Made by a program: the position numbers and the translations under genes
Source: Casuarina equisetifolia
Lineage: Eukaryota > Streptophyta > Magnoliopsida > Fagales > Casuarinaceae
Reading direction: 5' to 3'
Assembly (NCBI GenBank): GCA_028551475.1
Contig: CM052355.1
Coordinates: 6,634,001 to 6,698,000 of the forward strand
DNA length: 64,000 bases
Notes under the pieces: model-generated
What the model was told of the DNA's origin: nothing
The model's input: the letters and a program-made list of their open reading frames with translations, nothing else
The model's database searches: none
Shown here: positions 23,201 through 35,900 of the stretch, one piece after another
How positions within the stretch are numbered: the stretch's first letter is position 1
Layout of the letters: the number at the start of each line of letters is the position of its first letter

Positions 23201-26200
23201 CCTCGTTTTACACTTCAAGCTGGTAACTATACCATTTACTTGCTCGGTTGGTTTCTATTACTTTTTCTCTACAAAACATGATGATTGAAATAATTGGTAT
23301 GAGTAATAGCTAAAAGTAAATGCAAGTGAGTATGTAAAGGTAAAAGTTGATCAGATAAAATTAGGTGGCTTGATTAATATTCGTATTCCTCTTTCCATTG
23401 AGGGAAAAAACTTTACAGCATGTGAATTAATTCTTGCTACATTGAGTTAACAATGTCTATACCTATGAAAACATATTCCTTCTCCACATCCTTAAGACTA
23501 AGTATGAGTTCTTTCTTGATATTTTGAACTAAATTTCAGCTTAGGAAAGTAGCTACCATTTGTTTTAATTGTGGGTTGCAGTAGTATATTTAATAGTGCC
23601 GAAATGTTATTGTAGTGATTCCAATCCAAATACTGGGATCAAGAAAGTAGTTATTCATTGTTTGATTCTATTTGCTGCTTTATCCAACTTCAGTATGTAA
23701 ATTGTTCAACAAAGTTAATCGAATTATTTCTGGTAAGATCAGACTCACCGACATACTTAACGAAATCTGTAATTTCTGGTATTTAATATCTTCTTGAGAT
23801 AATTATGCAATCCTAATGTGGCATTGAAGTACCTCAGTTGACATATTTTATACACAGTTTTCATACGATGAAGATTTTGTTTCTTGATTGGGAAATGTAT
23901 TATGCCATGTTTATAGCTTGGAAATGCGAATGGAGTTCTCTGAGAATATATTATATTTCATTCTAATTACTAGATACATGTCAGTAGATTTGTGGAAGAG
24001 TTATTTGTCTAATCACATCTAGGAGCTTGTTGGCCATGCAGTACAATCCATGACACGGGGACTTCTGCACTGGATTATAACTTGGTGCTTAGAGGATAAT
24101 CTAATAGGAAACAATGGAAGCTTGAAGGTGTCTGTGAGGTCAATAAATTGTAAAAAATTTCCTAATTGTCAGGTCTAGTTAATGGTTCTCCTATTTTATG
24201 CTATACACCATTCTTGTTTACCTGCGCCAAAAAAGAAAAGAAAAAAGAGCCTTGATACTTAATATCATTATGTTCCATGTTTTGACAAAAACTGCCATAG
24301 AGCATGCATAGTAATAGGATTTTGGGGTATTCTTACAATGGAATTTAGGCAGGCTTGAGGTTTTGAATAGGTTAAAGCCTAGGAACGCAGGTTTAAAAGG
24401 TGCTGTGCTGAAAGGGTTGCTTCAAGTAAATTATCATTAAGTAGGTAATTATGCCAAGATCTGTTTTGGGATTTAAGAAGTGGTTCTGGGCAGATTCTAG
24501 TCGAAGTTCTTGAGTAATCTCATGACTGGAAGGGCATCTTATTTTGGAATATAAGAGTCTTTGTATAGAAACTCTGGATGAGGCAAAGTATGGACGCTGA
24601 TATACATGAAAGTGACTATGTCTAAGTATGCTATTGAACTGGCCCAAAACTTGTGGAGCATTTAAGGTAGCATTACTGCAGAAGTCAGTAAAGTTTCACG
24701 TCTTCATTCCATTTCACTCTGGAATGACGATGTGAAAGGTTGACTAGTTTCTGGAGATTTGACTAGTGTGGTCTCTTGTACAAGAATTTGGCACTGTTAA
24801 TCAATGTCTATTTGTCTTTATTGGTGCAATTGCTTTGATGAACATGAAAGTTGTATCTAGATATGCTACTCATTTCTCTTCTTAAGCCACTATTATTTTA
24901 AGATTGTTCATTCTCCACCAACCTAACTAAGCCATTGTTATTGGCAGTCCTTTCAGCACAAAAGCTTTTGGGTGCCCAGGGATGCTGGGTGTCTAACTGA
25001 TGGAGAGATGGGTTGCGATGATTCCTCCCGAATTGATCCAAAGCGTGGTCATCAGTGGTTTATGGATGCCAGTGGAATGGATCTATTCAACAAGAAGCAG
25101 GCTGTGGAAACTGTTGATGGAAGACCTGTGCCTGGAGTTTCACATATGAATGTTTTTCCGTGGGATAACACATCTAGCTTCCAGTCTGTTCCTGGGCAAT
25201 TCACTGACCGCCTCTTTGGCTCTGAGTCTTTACGGACTGTCAATCTGGTGGATAGGAATATTCCTTCTGTTGGAAGTGGAAATATGGTAATAGGAATGAA
25301 AGATTTAGAGAATCAATATGGAAAAGATCCTTCGGTGGATTTGTCTATGTCCCATACCATTGAAGATCCATCATCATTTCTGAGTTTTGGTGGAATAAGG
25401 AAGGTTAGAGTGAATGAAGTTAACTCTGACAATGGCATGTCTGAATCTATGGGGCACACCTACAGTAGGGCTGATAACGGCATAATATCCATGGGTGCCA
25501 CATACAATAAGAATGAGACAAATGGCATATCGTTGGGCACTACTTATGGTAACGAGGATGAAAGTACTATTTCAATGGGCCACACCTTCAGTAAGGCAGA
25601 AAGCAATTTCATGTTGATTGGCAACCCGTTTGGTAAGGGGGACGGTAACTTCATGACAAAGGGTCACAACTATGGCAAGACAGACAACAGCATATTATCA
25701 ATGGGCCAACCCTTTGACAAGGGGGATGGAAGCTATATATCAACGGGTCAGTCCTTCGAAAAGGGAGATAGTGGTGTCATATCTCTGGGTGCCTCCTGTA
25801 CTAAGGGGCATGAGAATTTCATGACAATGAGCGGTAAAGCCAATGAGAATTTTATATCAATAGCTCCTTATAAAGGAAGTGATCGTATCATATCTATCGG
25901 TCCAGCGTATGACAATGTAGATTCCAACATTGTATCAATGGGATCTTCTTATGATAAAGGAGATTGTAGTGCTCAGTCTATGGCTCACAACTATAATAAG
26001 GGTGAGAGCAATACCATATCTTTTGGAGGTGTTCATGATGAACCTGAGACGAATCCCTCTGGTGGGATTATTAGTAGCTATGACTTATTAATGAGTACCC
26101 AAAACCCAGCCTCAGCTTCGGAAGTATCAGGCCAGAAGGATCTGTTTGAAACCAATGCCGATCCAATAATAAATGATGATAAAAAAAATAAACTTGATGG

Positions 26201-27017
26201 CAACCCCAGGAACAAGGAGCTAAGGACAACTAAGAGGGTTCCTCCTAACAACTTCCCTTCAAATGTCAAAAGTTTGTTATCTACTGGTATGTTTGATGGG
26301 GTCCCTGTGAAATATGTTTCCTGGTCACGTGAGGTAAGTTTATTCTTTTAGGTTACTTGCCATATTCGCAACGCTGGTTTCATCTTTCTGGACCTGTTGG
26401 TTCTATTATGGCGTGCTTGAATTTGACTTCTCGCAGAAAAATCTGAAGGGAGTCATAAAGGGAACTGGGTATTTGTGTTGCTGTGACAACTGCAACCTTT
26501 CCAAGGTAAGCAATTTTTATTACTTTTCAGCTTCTTTTAAGAAAGTAGACAAAAGAACGTTCAACCTTAGATTAATGATCAAATGTATTTTGGATTGTGT
26601 CGTGCAGTCTCTAAATGCTTACGAGTTTGAGCGTCATGCTGGTTGCAAGACCAAACACCCGAATAACCACATTTATTTTGATAATGGAAAGACCATCTAT
26701 GCTGTTGTTCAAGAGCTGAAGAACACTCCTCAGGAGATGCTGTTCGATGCAATTCAAAATGTAACAGGTTCTCCTATTAATCAGAAGAACTTCCGGATGT
26801 GGAAATGTAAGTATGCGGTAACTGATTAATTTGCCATAAAACATTGAAGATAATTTCCTCCCTCTTCATTGTGTCTACTTCAGTAGGTGAAGTTAAATAT
26901 TGCCACCTTCTCACATGATTTTTCTGGCTTCTTTCCCTATTCTCAGTATCTTACCAAGCTGCCACCCGTGAACTTCAACGTATCTATGGAAAGGATGAAG
27001 TTGTCATGCCATCCTGA
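20289..27017 (+). CDS. TIFY-domain-binding-domain (TDBD) protein with tandem repeats
   Basis: Five coding segments give 575 residues: 20289-20291 (the ATG alone), 24948-26333, 26437-26505, 26608-26806 and 26947-27017. All introns have GT..AG borders and the frame is intact to TGA at 27015. The N-terminus reads MSFQHKSFWVPRDAG. Residues about 168-358 are fourteen copies of a 14-residue repeat (SMGxxYxKGDxxxI-like). The C-terminal part, about 442-555, fits the TDBD domain (Pfam PF16135), with the block GTGYLCCCDNCNLS and a conserved FERHAGCKTKHPNNHIYFD stretch, then the family-like ending YQAATRELQRIYGKDE. Proteins of this type are nuclear and mostly uncharacterised; the domain name refers to binding of TIFY (JAZ-type) proteins. 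Promoter and 5' UTR should lie at about 19740-20288. The gene runs towards the WAT1-like gene at 27680. Confidence 0.85.
20292..24947 (+). other. 4656-bp first intron of the TDBD gene
   Basis: It starts GTATGT directly after the ATG and ends TTGGCAG before TCCTTTCAG. It holds a run of 21 G, a GA-rich stretch near 22790 and no supported exon. Confidence 0.75.
22132..22152 (+). repeat. Run of 21 G residues
   Basis: An uninterrupted G homopolymer after TTTTTTTGGGGA inside intron 1. Its exact length in the genome is uncertain because such runs are error-prone. Confidence 0.75.
25446..26018 (+). repeat. Coding tandem repeat, 14 residues (42 bp) x 14
   Basis: The protein frame shows fourteen consecutive units, most exactly 14 residues and two shorter (11 and 12). 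The consensus is S-(M/L/I)-G-x-x-(Y/F)-x-K-x-(D/E)-x-x-x-(I/M). Units differ enough that the repeat is old. Confidence 0.9.
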
Positions 27018-27679
27018 GACGAAAGCCTTCCCTTCTGACGATTTTGAGGTTGTGAATATGTGTTCTTCGCATAGCTGTATACAGCCTATAGAAGAAATAT
27101 AGTCAGCATGGGATGTACTAGTTTGAGCTGATGGATGTCTATATTTTGGCTTTTGTAAGCTTGCATCAAATTAATATTTTTTTAATCTAATTTTGAATTT
27201 TGGGCATCTGAATAATCTGTTGAATGTCGATTTAGTGATTTCGGGTGTCTGATTGAGCAATAGAGGTACCTGTTCTTGTGTTAGCCCTCGTGGCACCTCT
27301 GAGCATCGGAGCAGGTGCGGTGCTTGCTTGGTATCAATTACAGTTTGGCCCTTTGGGGTGTAATATTCTAAATAAAATGGTAAGTATATCCACATCCACT
27401 GACCAAAAGCAGATAAGAAAACTGGTTCCCTTTCCTTCATTACCTCTCTCTCATATGGTATAACAAGTTATTATACAGAATGATCTTTCAAACTAAATTA
27501 GAAAGTTGTGATAAAGGTTAAGGCATAAGCACCACAGTGACTTACACAAAACATGCAGCTCGCTGGAAGGCTAGAAACAGAGTAAATATTACATCGGATG
27601 CCTAGTTTTGAATGGAAGTCTGTCCAAAACAATGGTACATTCCAACCAATAAGCATACGAACGTGGCCGGCCGTTCTCT

Positions 27680-29500
27680 TCAAGCAGCTCCATCATCTGT
27701 AGATTTGATATTAGTCACAGTGATGGCCACAAATCCTGGATTAGAAGATGTTGCGCTTTCCATTTTATTAGTCAATTCTGGGGCTGTTGGTTCTGCCTCA
27801 TTGCTGCCTGACATCGTTTGCTTTTCATCCTTGCTCTTGCCCCATAAAACCATATAAAGGCCACCAATAATGACGACAGCTCCAATAATCCTACACAGTA
27901 GTTCAGTCACCTAAGTTATCTAACATGCAAAACATGTTATGCCTTCATTTCCAAATATCTCTGCAACATTCTTCCTTCAGGACTTGTTTGTAATAAAGTG
28001 CGAATGACGCCAAAAAAGAGGAAAAAAAGAAAGATCCGAGTTGAACGTGCGTACCTTCCCGTGTACATAATCTCGCCTAGAATGAGGGAGCTCATAACTG
28101 CGACGAGAACCATGTTTACGGGATTAAAGGCAGTGACGAAAACAGGTCCCCTTTGCTTCATTACCATTCCTTGAATAAAATAAGCAAGCCCTGAGCATAC
28201 AACTCCCTGCATAGGACCTCACTTGTGAGCACAAATGCAAGACTAAAGCATAGCATGAGAAACTTCTAAAAGAAAAAAGGATATCAGAAAATCAGAGAGA
28301 AAGTACGTATTAAATTTAGGAAACCTCACCCCGTATAGAAAAGCTAAGAGCTTTGCATCGAACTGTATTGACCAGACCATAGGGTTGGCCCGATCAAAAA
28401 TAAGGGCCACTATGGCACTTTCGACGGCGCCCATCAAGCATATCAAAACTGTTAGGGAAAGTTCCGCCGGGTATGATTTCAACGTGATTGCCTACAAAAG
28501 CAACATTTTCATAACGCGATTCTGAATGTAAAAACGGGATTTGCCAGTGCAGTTAGGAAGCTTACCTGAAGAATGAAAAAACAAGACCAGCAGACGCAAC
28601 CTGCCAAGATCATAAGAGAACCCTTGAGGGAGTCTTGGTTAATCGCACCAATTTCAGATTCCTGCCGGGCGTTTCCTTTTGTCCACGGCAAATTTAACGA
28701 GGGTCCTTGAACAAGAGTCATAAGCATGGCTCCCCCGACCGTGACCACGGTCCCCCATATCTTTGCTTGGCTATGCAGACTCTTGATCTGCACTTTCTCA
28801 AGCCTACAATAGCATTCACAGTTGTTGAATCATCCTTACTCAATATACGTGTTTGCATGCATGAAGCACCGTCAATGGGATAAAGGAGTCACCTGAATAC
28901 CCAAGCCATTAAAAATGCCAAGGCGGGAATAATATTGCACATGGCAGTCGCAAATGTTGCTGTAGTATACTTCATCCCAGTATAGAATAAGTTTTGGTCC
29001 ATCACGGGCCTGAATGAAACAAATGAACGCATAACTAAGATCCTAGAGAACAAAAAATAACAATAAAATGCTTTTGTTGAATCTTTACGTCCTGAAGTCT
29101 CTCGTTCTATCGTAAAGATTCTTACTCTAAGAAGCCGAGCAAAGCAATCTTGGCAAAGACACAGAGGGTCAACTTTGGCCTTACTTTCCTGGTAAGAGCA
29201 TTAAATGAATGTGAATAGCTTTTCATCTCATTCAACACCTGACATTAGATTAAAGATTGAAGACATATAAACAATAAGCAAGGAAGAGAAGGAGAGAAAC
29301 CTATCCAAAACTATAGCAAGAGGAGCTATAACAACAGTGGCAACGACATGGCGGTAGACTATGAAGACATGTAGGTTCATCCCCTCATTGAGTGCACTCT
29401 TGGTAATTATGGACATCCCTGCATAGCCAAATTGCAGAAAAATGATTGCCAAAAATGGCTTCGCCTGGTTAAACCAGTTAGCCGCGGACTCCATAGTCAT
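27680..29500 (-). CDS. WAT1-related protein (nodulin MtN21/EamA-like transporter), copy A
   Basis: Seven exons on the minus strand (29500-29301, 29188-29126, 29009-28893, 28803-28566, 28491-28330, 28206-28055, 27890-27680) give 380 residues with an intact frame. The protein has ten predicted spans in two EamA repeats. It starts MTMESAANWFNQAKPF. Family blocks visible include FLQFGYAGMSI, NEGMNLHVFIVYRHVVAT, PVMDQNLFYTGMKYTTATFA, the second-half block MKQRGPVFVTAFNP, and GLYMVLWGKSKDEK near the C-terminus. WAT1-related proteins are membrane transporters, WAT1 itself being a tonoplast auxin exporter needed for secondary walls; the substrate here is unknown. A TATA box lies about 75 bp before the ATG. 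Exons 1-6 have exactly the same lengths as in copy B at 42695-45383, showing a duplication. Confidence 0.93.
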
Positions 29501-29570
29501 GTCACACTTAATTTCTCCTCCTTTAACTTAATGGGAAAAGCTTGTAGTCAAAATGGAGTAGAAGGTGACT

Positions 29571-29577
29571 TTATATA
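29571..29577 (-). promoter_or_regulatory. TATA box of WAT1-like copy A
   Basis: TATATAA on the minus strand, about 71 bp before the ATG, at nearly the same distance as in copy B. Confidence 0.65.
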
Positions 29578-29639
29578 CCGAGCTTTTTCCTGGTTCATTT
29601 TCTCCTGGACAAAATCAGTACGTCTTTCTTTTAGAATCT

Positions 29640-31348
29640 AGGGATTCCACTGAGAAGCATCTGAAATACCATTTCTCAGCATTTCAGCACGACTTCAAAA
29701 CCAGCAATCCTTTCCTCATAAGCTATCAATCACATCCTCGCTGACTCACGAGGGAGAGAGTAAGTGCAGCTACTACGAAATGAGCCCACAGCAAAGGTAA
29801 ACTATCTGGTGCCTTCGAACTTTTCCCATCTTTTCTCCCTCCACTGAATTTGTATTGTATGCGTTTTTCCTCGCGTATGGCTTTGGAGAACGACCAATCC
29901 CTCACATCACGCATCACTACCTCTGTCTTCGAAAGGACTCCGCAAGTTCAGATTCCCTCCAGCCTATAATCATGGAATAAGCAAATGCTGAAGGAAAACA
30001 TGTGGAAAGTAATCTGGTAACTCAAAATTGAAAACAATAAAAACCAAACGGAAGTTTGTTATCAGCGCATAACTTATTAAAAAGATTAACTTGGTTCTTA
30101 TCTGATTAATGTTTGGTAAGAAATAGATCAGAATTATATAGTTTTGGTGTGGAGTGAGCTAACTTGTCGTATCAAGCACAACAACTAAAAGTTTCCAGAG
30201 GGTGCCCATTTCCTCTTAACCACAGGCAACCGACGTGGTTTCTACTATATGTCGATCAGTGTTTATGGTCGGCCCTTCTTAAAAGTTGTCTTCCTCATCT
30301 TCTTTAGTAGTAAGGCTGCAAATGCGTACCACTTCACGGCAGATGCTTGCTATGGTGTGAGATGATGTGAGTTTCCATTCAACCAAAATAGTTTACAGCC
30401 ACTACTTTAAAATATTCTACTCTTGAGGCCACAAATGTCTTGACCCAAAGCTCCTTTTGCAATATTTATATTTAAAAGCACTTTTAAGTGACTTTATAGA
30501 GCTTAAATGGAATGCATTATATGAAACATCACTAGGGATGATCTGACTCAACGTGAACCAATGGGTGCTAACTTTCTAGCCTAGCTATCTGCTAAGAGAA
30601 TACGAATATACTCCCTCGCTACCACAAAAAAGGAGACATGTCAATTTGATCCATTGGGTTTAGTGTGAGTTGTGGTATTCTTAAAAACTTGTAACAAAAG
30701 TTTTCGAGCTTTGGCTTATGTCTTCTCATCTTAATCGTGCTTGCAGCGTTAGGTTACATATCATTGCAACTCAAAGGATTAAATTTGAGTTGTTTTCAAT
30801 TGCTATGATGTGTCAAACTTGATCAATATTTTAAATGTAAACATATAACATGTGCATAAACAATTTCTTTTATAAAAAAAAATATTTGAAATTTAAGTTC
30901 ATGATAAATAAAAAGGTTGCTCTTGACAATTGTATTTTAGATAAGTGTGCCAAACGCGTTCCCTTCGACACGACAGCTAGTTACACCCATGAAGTCTTCA
31001 GTCGACGCTACCCCACTCCATGTCAATCATTAACCCCATCGGCCCTTGGCCCAGCTTGGTTACCACACGCAGGTAGCGATACGGGACACGAAGATTCGCA
31101 CAAACTAAAGATTGCTGTTGCCAAAAATCTTTCCTACTCAGTTTTGTTTTCGTGTAAATCAAAGGTAATTGAGTTAGGATTTTCATTCGATTTGTTAGGT
31201 GTTGTATATATGTTGATCAAACTAGAATTTATATTTATAGAAAACTTGTCAATAAAACAAACTTTTGCATATTGCCATGTTCAATAATTTCTAGCAAAAA
31301 TGAGTTTTCCGGCACCAATCCTCTCTATTTACACTACAACGCTAAAAA
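29640..31348. other. Intergenic, no supported gene
   Basis: Upstream region of WAT1-like copy A passing into repeat-rich DNA. The frame at 30850-31287 shows no domain. Confidence 0.6.
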
Positions 31349-31654
31349 TGAGCTTCAATAAGATGAACACACCAGCAATAGTAGCATGTTAGATCATCAT
31401 AAACACTCCACGTCAGATCCTCAAACTCAGCCTACTTAACCCACTTAACCCACTTAATCTTCTAACGCTCACTATTTTCTACTTTGTCTTATGTTGTCAA
31501 AATAGAGTTCTTGAAAATACGGATTCTGTTGTAACTAACCAACTTGTAACTGTATATAAAGGTTCATAAGACATCTCTATATTCATTCAAGTGAGTGAAC
31601 TATATCCAACAACATTTTAGAGCCATTTTCTCTCTCTAAGTTTTGTTTATCTTT
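31349..31654 (+). repeat. Degenerate copia LTR (LTR1)
   Basis: It starts TGAGCTTCAA and is clearly related over about 300 bp to 37424-37720 and 40704-41002. It contains a TATATAAAGG box and the motif ATTCAAGTGAGTGAA, and is followed at once by a tRNA-Met primer site. Many substitutions separate the three copies, so the family is old here. Confidence 0.8.
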
Positions 31655-31655
31655 T

Positions 31656-31667
31656 TGGTATCAAAGC
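31656..31667 (+). other. Primer-binding site after LTR1
   Basis: TGGTATCAAAGC is a near match to the initiator tRNA-Met complement used by copia elements. Confidence 0.75.
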
Positions 31668-31700
31668 AAGCCTCCTCACTCTACTTCTCCTTGCTTTTCG

Positions 31701-31820
31701 ATGGCTAACAAGCTAGTGTACCCCTTCCCAAATGATGTCAACATCGCAAATTTTATCTCACTCAAATTGAATGAGTCTAACTTCATCCCATGGGTGACAC
31801 AAGTAAAATATCTTTTTTAG
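31701..31820 (+). pseudogene. Copia gag start, truncated
   Basis: The frame opens MANKLVYPFPNDVNIA and continues with the copia gag signature KLNESNFIPWVTQVK, then meets a stop at 31818. The rest of gag is absent or unrecognisable. Confidence 0.75.
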
Positions 31821-31859
31821 ACTCAATGGATGACTAGTTTTCTCATTAATGATATTCAT

Positions 31860-32125
31860 TAAGTGAGTGAAATATATTCATTCAAGCTATCTTTGTCTAC
31901 ATTCAAGTGAGTAAAATATGTTCAGTAGTATTTTAAAGGCTATATTCTCTCTTTATTTTTTTATTTTTTATTTATTTTTGGTATTGAAGTAGGCCTCCTT
32001 GCTTTACTTCTCTTTACTTTTAATGGCTAATAAGCTAATGTACCCCTTCCCAAATGGTGTTAACATCATAAATTTTATCTTAGTCAAATTAAATAAGTCC
32101 CACTTCATCCCATAGATGACAAAGG
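31860..32125 (+). pseudogene. Second, decayed LTR-end/primer-site/gag-start module
   Basis: After the gag start the same module appears again in worse condition: the CATTCAAGTGAGT motif, an altered primer site TGGTATTGAAGT (about 31978-31989) and a gag start at 32023 with a changed reading and internal stops. Confidence 0.65.
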
Positions 32126-32244
32126 TAAAGTGTCTTTTCAAACTCCTAAATCAGGTAGTTGTTTTAGTGGATACCTAAAACCTTAAACCCTATATTAGGC
32201 TGCAACAATATTACAGTCTCCAAAAGACACAATAACAAAAGGGC

Positions 32245-32940
32245 TTCAATTCAAGAATTTTAGATTACCTCTCATAATAAATAATAAACCTTTCAGAGAT
32301 TTGAAAAAATATGACAAGACACTTTATTTTGATATCGTAGAAGTGCTAGAGGTTCCAACTAGCTCACTGAAGTTTAGAAAAGTTGAAATCAAGTCCTAGA
32401 GCAATAAAAAAAATCAGTCAAATCTTTTTAACTGACATGATAGAAAATGTTAATACAACAATTTTAGGTCAAAGAAATGGGAGACAAACAAAAGGAAACA
32501 TAGATAGAAGTTTTTAATTTTAATTAATGAACATAGTTGCCATATAAGAACTTCACTAAAAAATGATCATGTTCAATTCAAGAATTTTAGATTGCCTCCC
32601 ATAATAAGTAATAAACCTTCCAAAGAGTAGAAAAAATATGACTAGACACTTTATTTTAGGATTGTAGAAGTGCTAGAGGTTCTAACTAGCTTACTGAAGT
32701 TTAGAAAAATTGCAATCAATTCCTTGCACAATCGAAAAATTTAGTCAAATCTTTTCAATTAACAAGATAGAAAATGTTAATACAACAATTTTAGGTCAAA
32801 GAAGGGGGAGATGAAATGTTAATACAATAATTCTTGATAAAAAAAAGGGAGATAAATAAAAGAAAACATATAAAGAAGTTTTAAATTTTAGTTAATGAAC
32901 ATAGTTGCCACATAAGAACTTCACTAAAAAATGATCATTT
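32245..32940. repeat. Tandem duplication, about 327 and 369 bp
   Basis: Segment 32245-32571 is repeated at 32572-32940. Both begin TTCAATTCAAGAATTTTAG and end ACTAAAAAATGATCAT. The second copy carries an extra internal stretch near 32810-32865. Confidence 0.8.
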
Positions 32941-32949
32941 GTACTAATG

Positions 32950-35900
32950 AGACTAATGGGAGTACTACTCAATATTGTAACTTTCAAAATTTTATGCACT
33001 AAACTAGAACTCAAAAGAGTATTTTTAAGGAATTGAAAATAGAAATTTTGTAAAAGATAACAAAATGAAGAAACAATTTTGTTATAATAAAAATGGTTGG
33101 CCGGTCACTATCTTGTAACCATAAAGACTATTTGTTATATTTGGAACCTACAAATAACAAAAACTAGATAAGGTATTATGTAGTAATGGTGACATATAGG
33201 GTTATTTTGATAGAGATCATTTCAAACTAACAACCTTGTGAGCTAGATGATGAAATGTGTACAACAAGCACTCAACACAAGTGAAGTTTGTCTCTTCTCT
33301 AGTCTTCTTTTAAGGCATGTACTTTTGAGAAGTAAAAAGAAACATGTTGGTAAATTCAGGCACAAATTATTTACACAACTTAGTTTAAAAAAGAAAAATA
33401 TAATTCGAGCAAGGCTTGAACACTATGAAAGAGAATTTAAGCAGGGAAAAACAAAACAAATGTACAATATAAATCTTATTATAGGGGGAAAGTTGAAATA
33501 CAAAGTGACTTAATAATTTATAGTACATGGGTTCTTATTTGTTTGGTTATTTACAACACATGTACCTTTAATAATTGAACTACATTAGGAAGAATCTGGT
33601 ATGAATCTTATTATGTTATGTAACGAGAAATATTTGCAAGGGCTATGAGCATATCTAACTTCCTCACCTCAGGAAGTTGTCACAAACAAATGCCAATAGA
33701 GTTATGTTTTGGAAGATGCCTTTAGATTATAACATAATTAGGTAATAAGAAATTCTTTTCCTATAGTGGAAATCTTCTAAAGATAGAGAGAACTTTCCAA
33801 ACAAAATTTTCTTTTCCATGGAATACTTTAGATAATTACAAAGAAATGAGAGAAATGAAACATCATAAAATAAGAAGTTAGAAAATATGTGTTTGTATGA
33901 GTTTCAAAATATTTAGGATGTATTTGAAGGGGTCTATAATTGACCTATTAATGTTGCAAATTTATTCTTTTTATATTAGACACAAGCTTTCCCCATTAAC
34001 ATTAAGGTCTTTGCAAGATTTATTTTCATATATTATTTTCTTTTCTTTTCCAATTTCTAGTTTCACATTTTTAGCCCATCTATAAATAATAGAATAAACA
34101 GAAAATATGGTAACAAAAAATAAAGAACAAAGAAAATTTATAGTACTATGTATCAACAACAAACTTCTTTTCTAAAGTTTCATGTACACATTATAATTGG
34201 TTCAATTAAAAAAATAAAGGATTAAAGTTCCATCTAGATGTTAGAATTGGTTCAATCAAAAAAGAAATTAACATAAGCATGCAATGATATGAGGCAAATA
34301 ACTACCAAAGTGTGCATAAAAAGAAATTAGATCCTAAAAGCATAATAAGCTAGGTTTAGAACCAAAGATAAGGATATTGAAAATTTATAAAAGCCTTATA
34401 TACTCAAATTAAATGCTAACCATTCCAAGACAAAGAAACCAAAGTATTAAACCTTATCAAAAAGAGGAATGATGCACTCATTTAAATACTTAAGCAAATT
34501 GCTGCTTGAGGCACCCCTCTGGTTAATAGAGATGATAATGTTGTCAAAAAGAAATATAATGACTGATTTAAAGGAAAAAGTAACATCAACACAATTCTTA
34601 CCACAACAAATGAAAAAGCCATGAACATGCATGATATCCACCTATCAATATGGTCTAAATCTGAAACTTGCATTTTGAACTCATACTTAGCATAGGAACA
34701 ACAAGATAATTAAGCAAAGGATATTTTTTAACAAGGCTAAACAATCTTCTTAGAAGGAAGAAGATCAAGATATTAGACTCAAGGATGATAAAGATACACC
34801 AATAAGACTACTACAAAGCCACAATATGATTACAACATTAAGCATAACTCAAAATATGGTTTGCACATTTTTAAAAGAATGACAATGCACTTCCCAAATG
34901 CATGTCTCACCATTTAATCCTCTCAAATTACTTACATACCTCAACCATTACTATACCTCTAATATCCTTTGATTTATGCTCCATTTGATGTAATTCACCT
35001 AACTAGTAAATCGATTATTTCAAGGAATTTTTCTTTCTTTCTATTCTTTTCTCTTGGCTATGAAAGATTTAAACATAAGATCAAACCCCTTAGACTAAGT
35101 CTAAATCAAAGTATAAAGGAGAAGACATCATTTAAAGGGATGGTAAAAGCAACAAATCCCTTGGAAGGACTATGAGTTGCTCAAATAATGCACCAAAACT
35201 ACATGGGACGTGTGTACTATATGTGGCTATTAGAATAGACTTATTTAAGCACTATATTCTAATTACACAATTCCAAACAACCCAAAGTCATTACACACTA
35301 TTGTAGACTACTTCAATTGTTGCTTATCTTACAACATCCACATTGTTACAAGGAAACAAGTACTCACATAAAAGAGTACATCTAAACTTACTTGTTCTTT
35401 TGTAATTCCAATAAGTTCTTTCATGTGTTATGGGGGAACTTTTTCTCCAAAAATGCTTAAGCTCTCTAATAAGTTCATAAACATTTTAAACTCTCTTCTA
35501 AACATCTTCTAAAGTATGTAATGGAATTCAACTTATATTAGGTATCCATCTACTACTAGAGATAACAAATTCATACTAGCACTATTAATTTCAAAATCTT
35601 TTAGATAGGAAAAGAACAATGCATTAATCAAAGTAGTAAAACCAAAAAGATACCTTTTTTATCAAGTTAGTTATATGTCTTTCCATTTCTTCCTAGGGCT
35701 TCAAGAGTTCAGCTTTCCTAGGAAAGACTTACAAGGAAATTAATAAGTCTTCAATTATTAAAAAAAGAAGCGGGCTACAATCCATTGATAATACAAACTG
35801 GTCTTTTTATCTTTTCTCCTATAAAGCTTAGAAAATTTTCACAAATAACTTCATACTTACTAAGCTCATCCTTACTTGACTTATCCTTAATTAATCCATC

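Noticed and set aside
24972..26351. A GTG start at 24972 and a stop after the exon end at 26349
   Set aside because: Plant genes do not normally start at GTG. The frame continues upstream to an acceptor at 24947, and GTAAG at 26334 ends the exon before the apparent stop.
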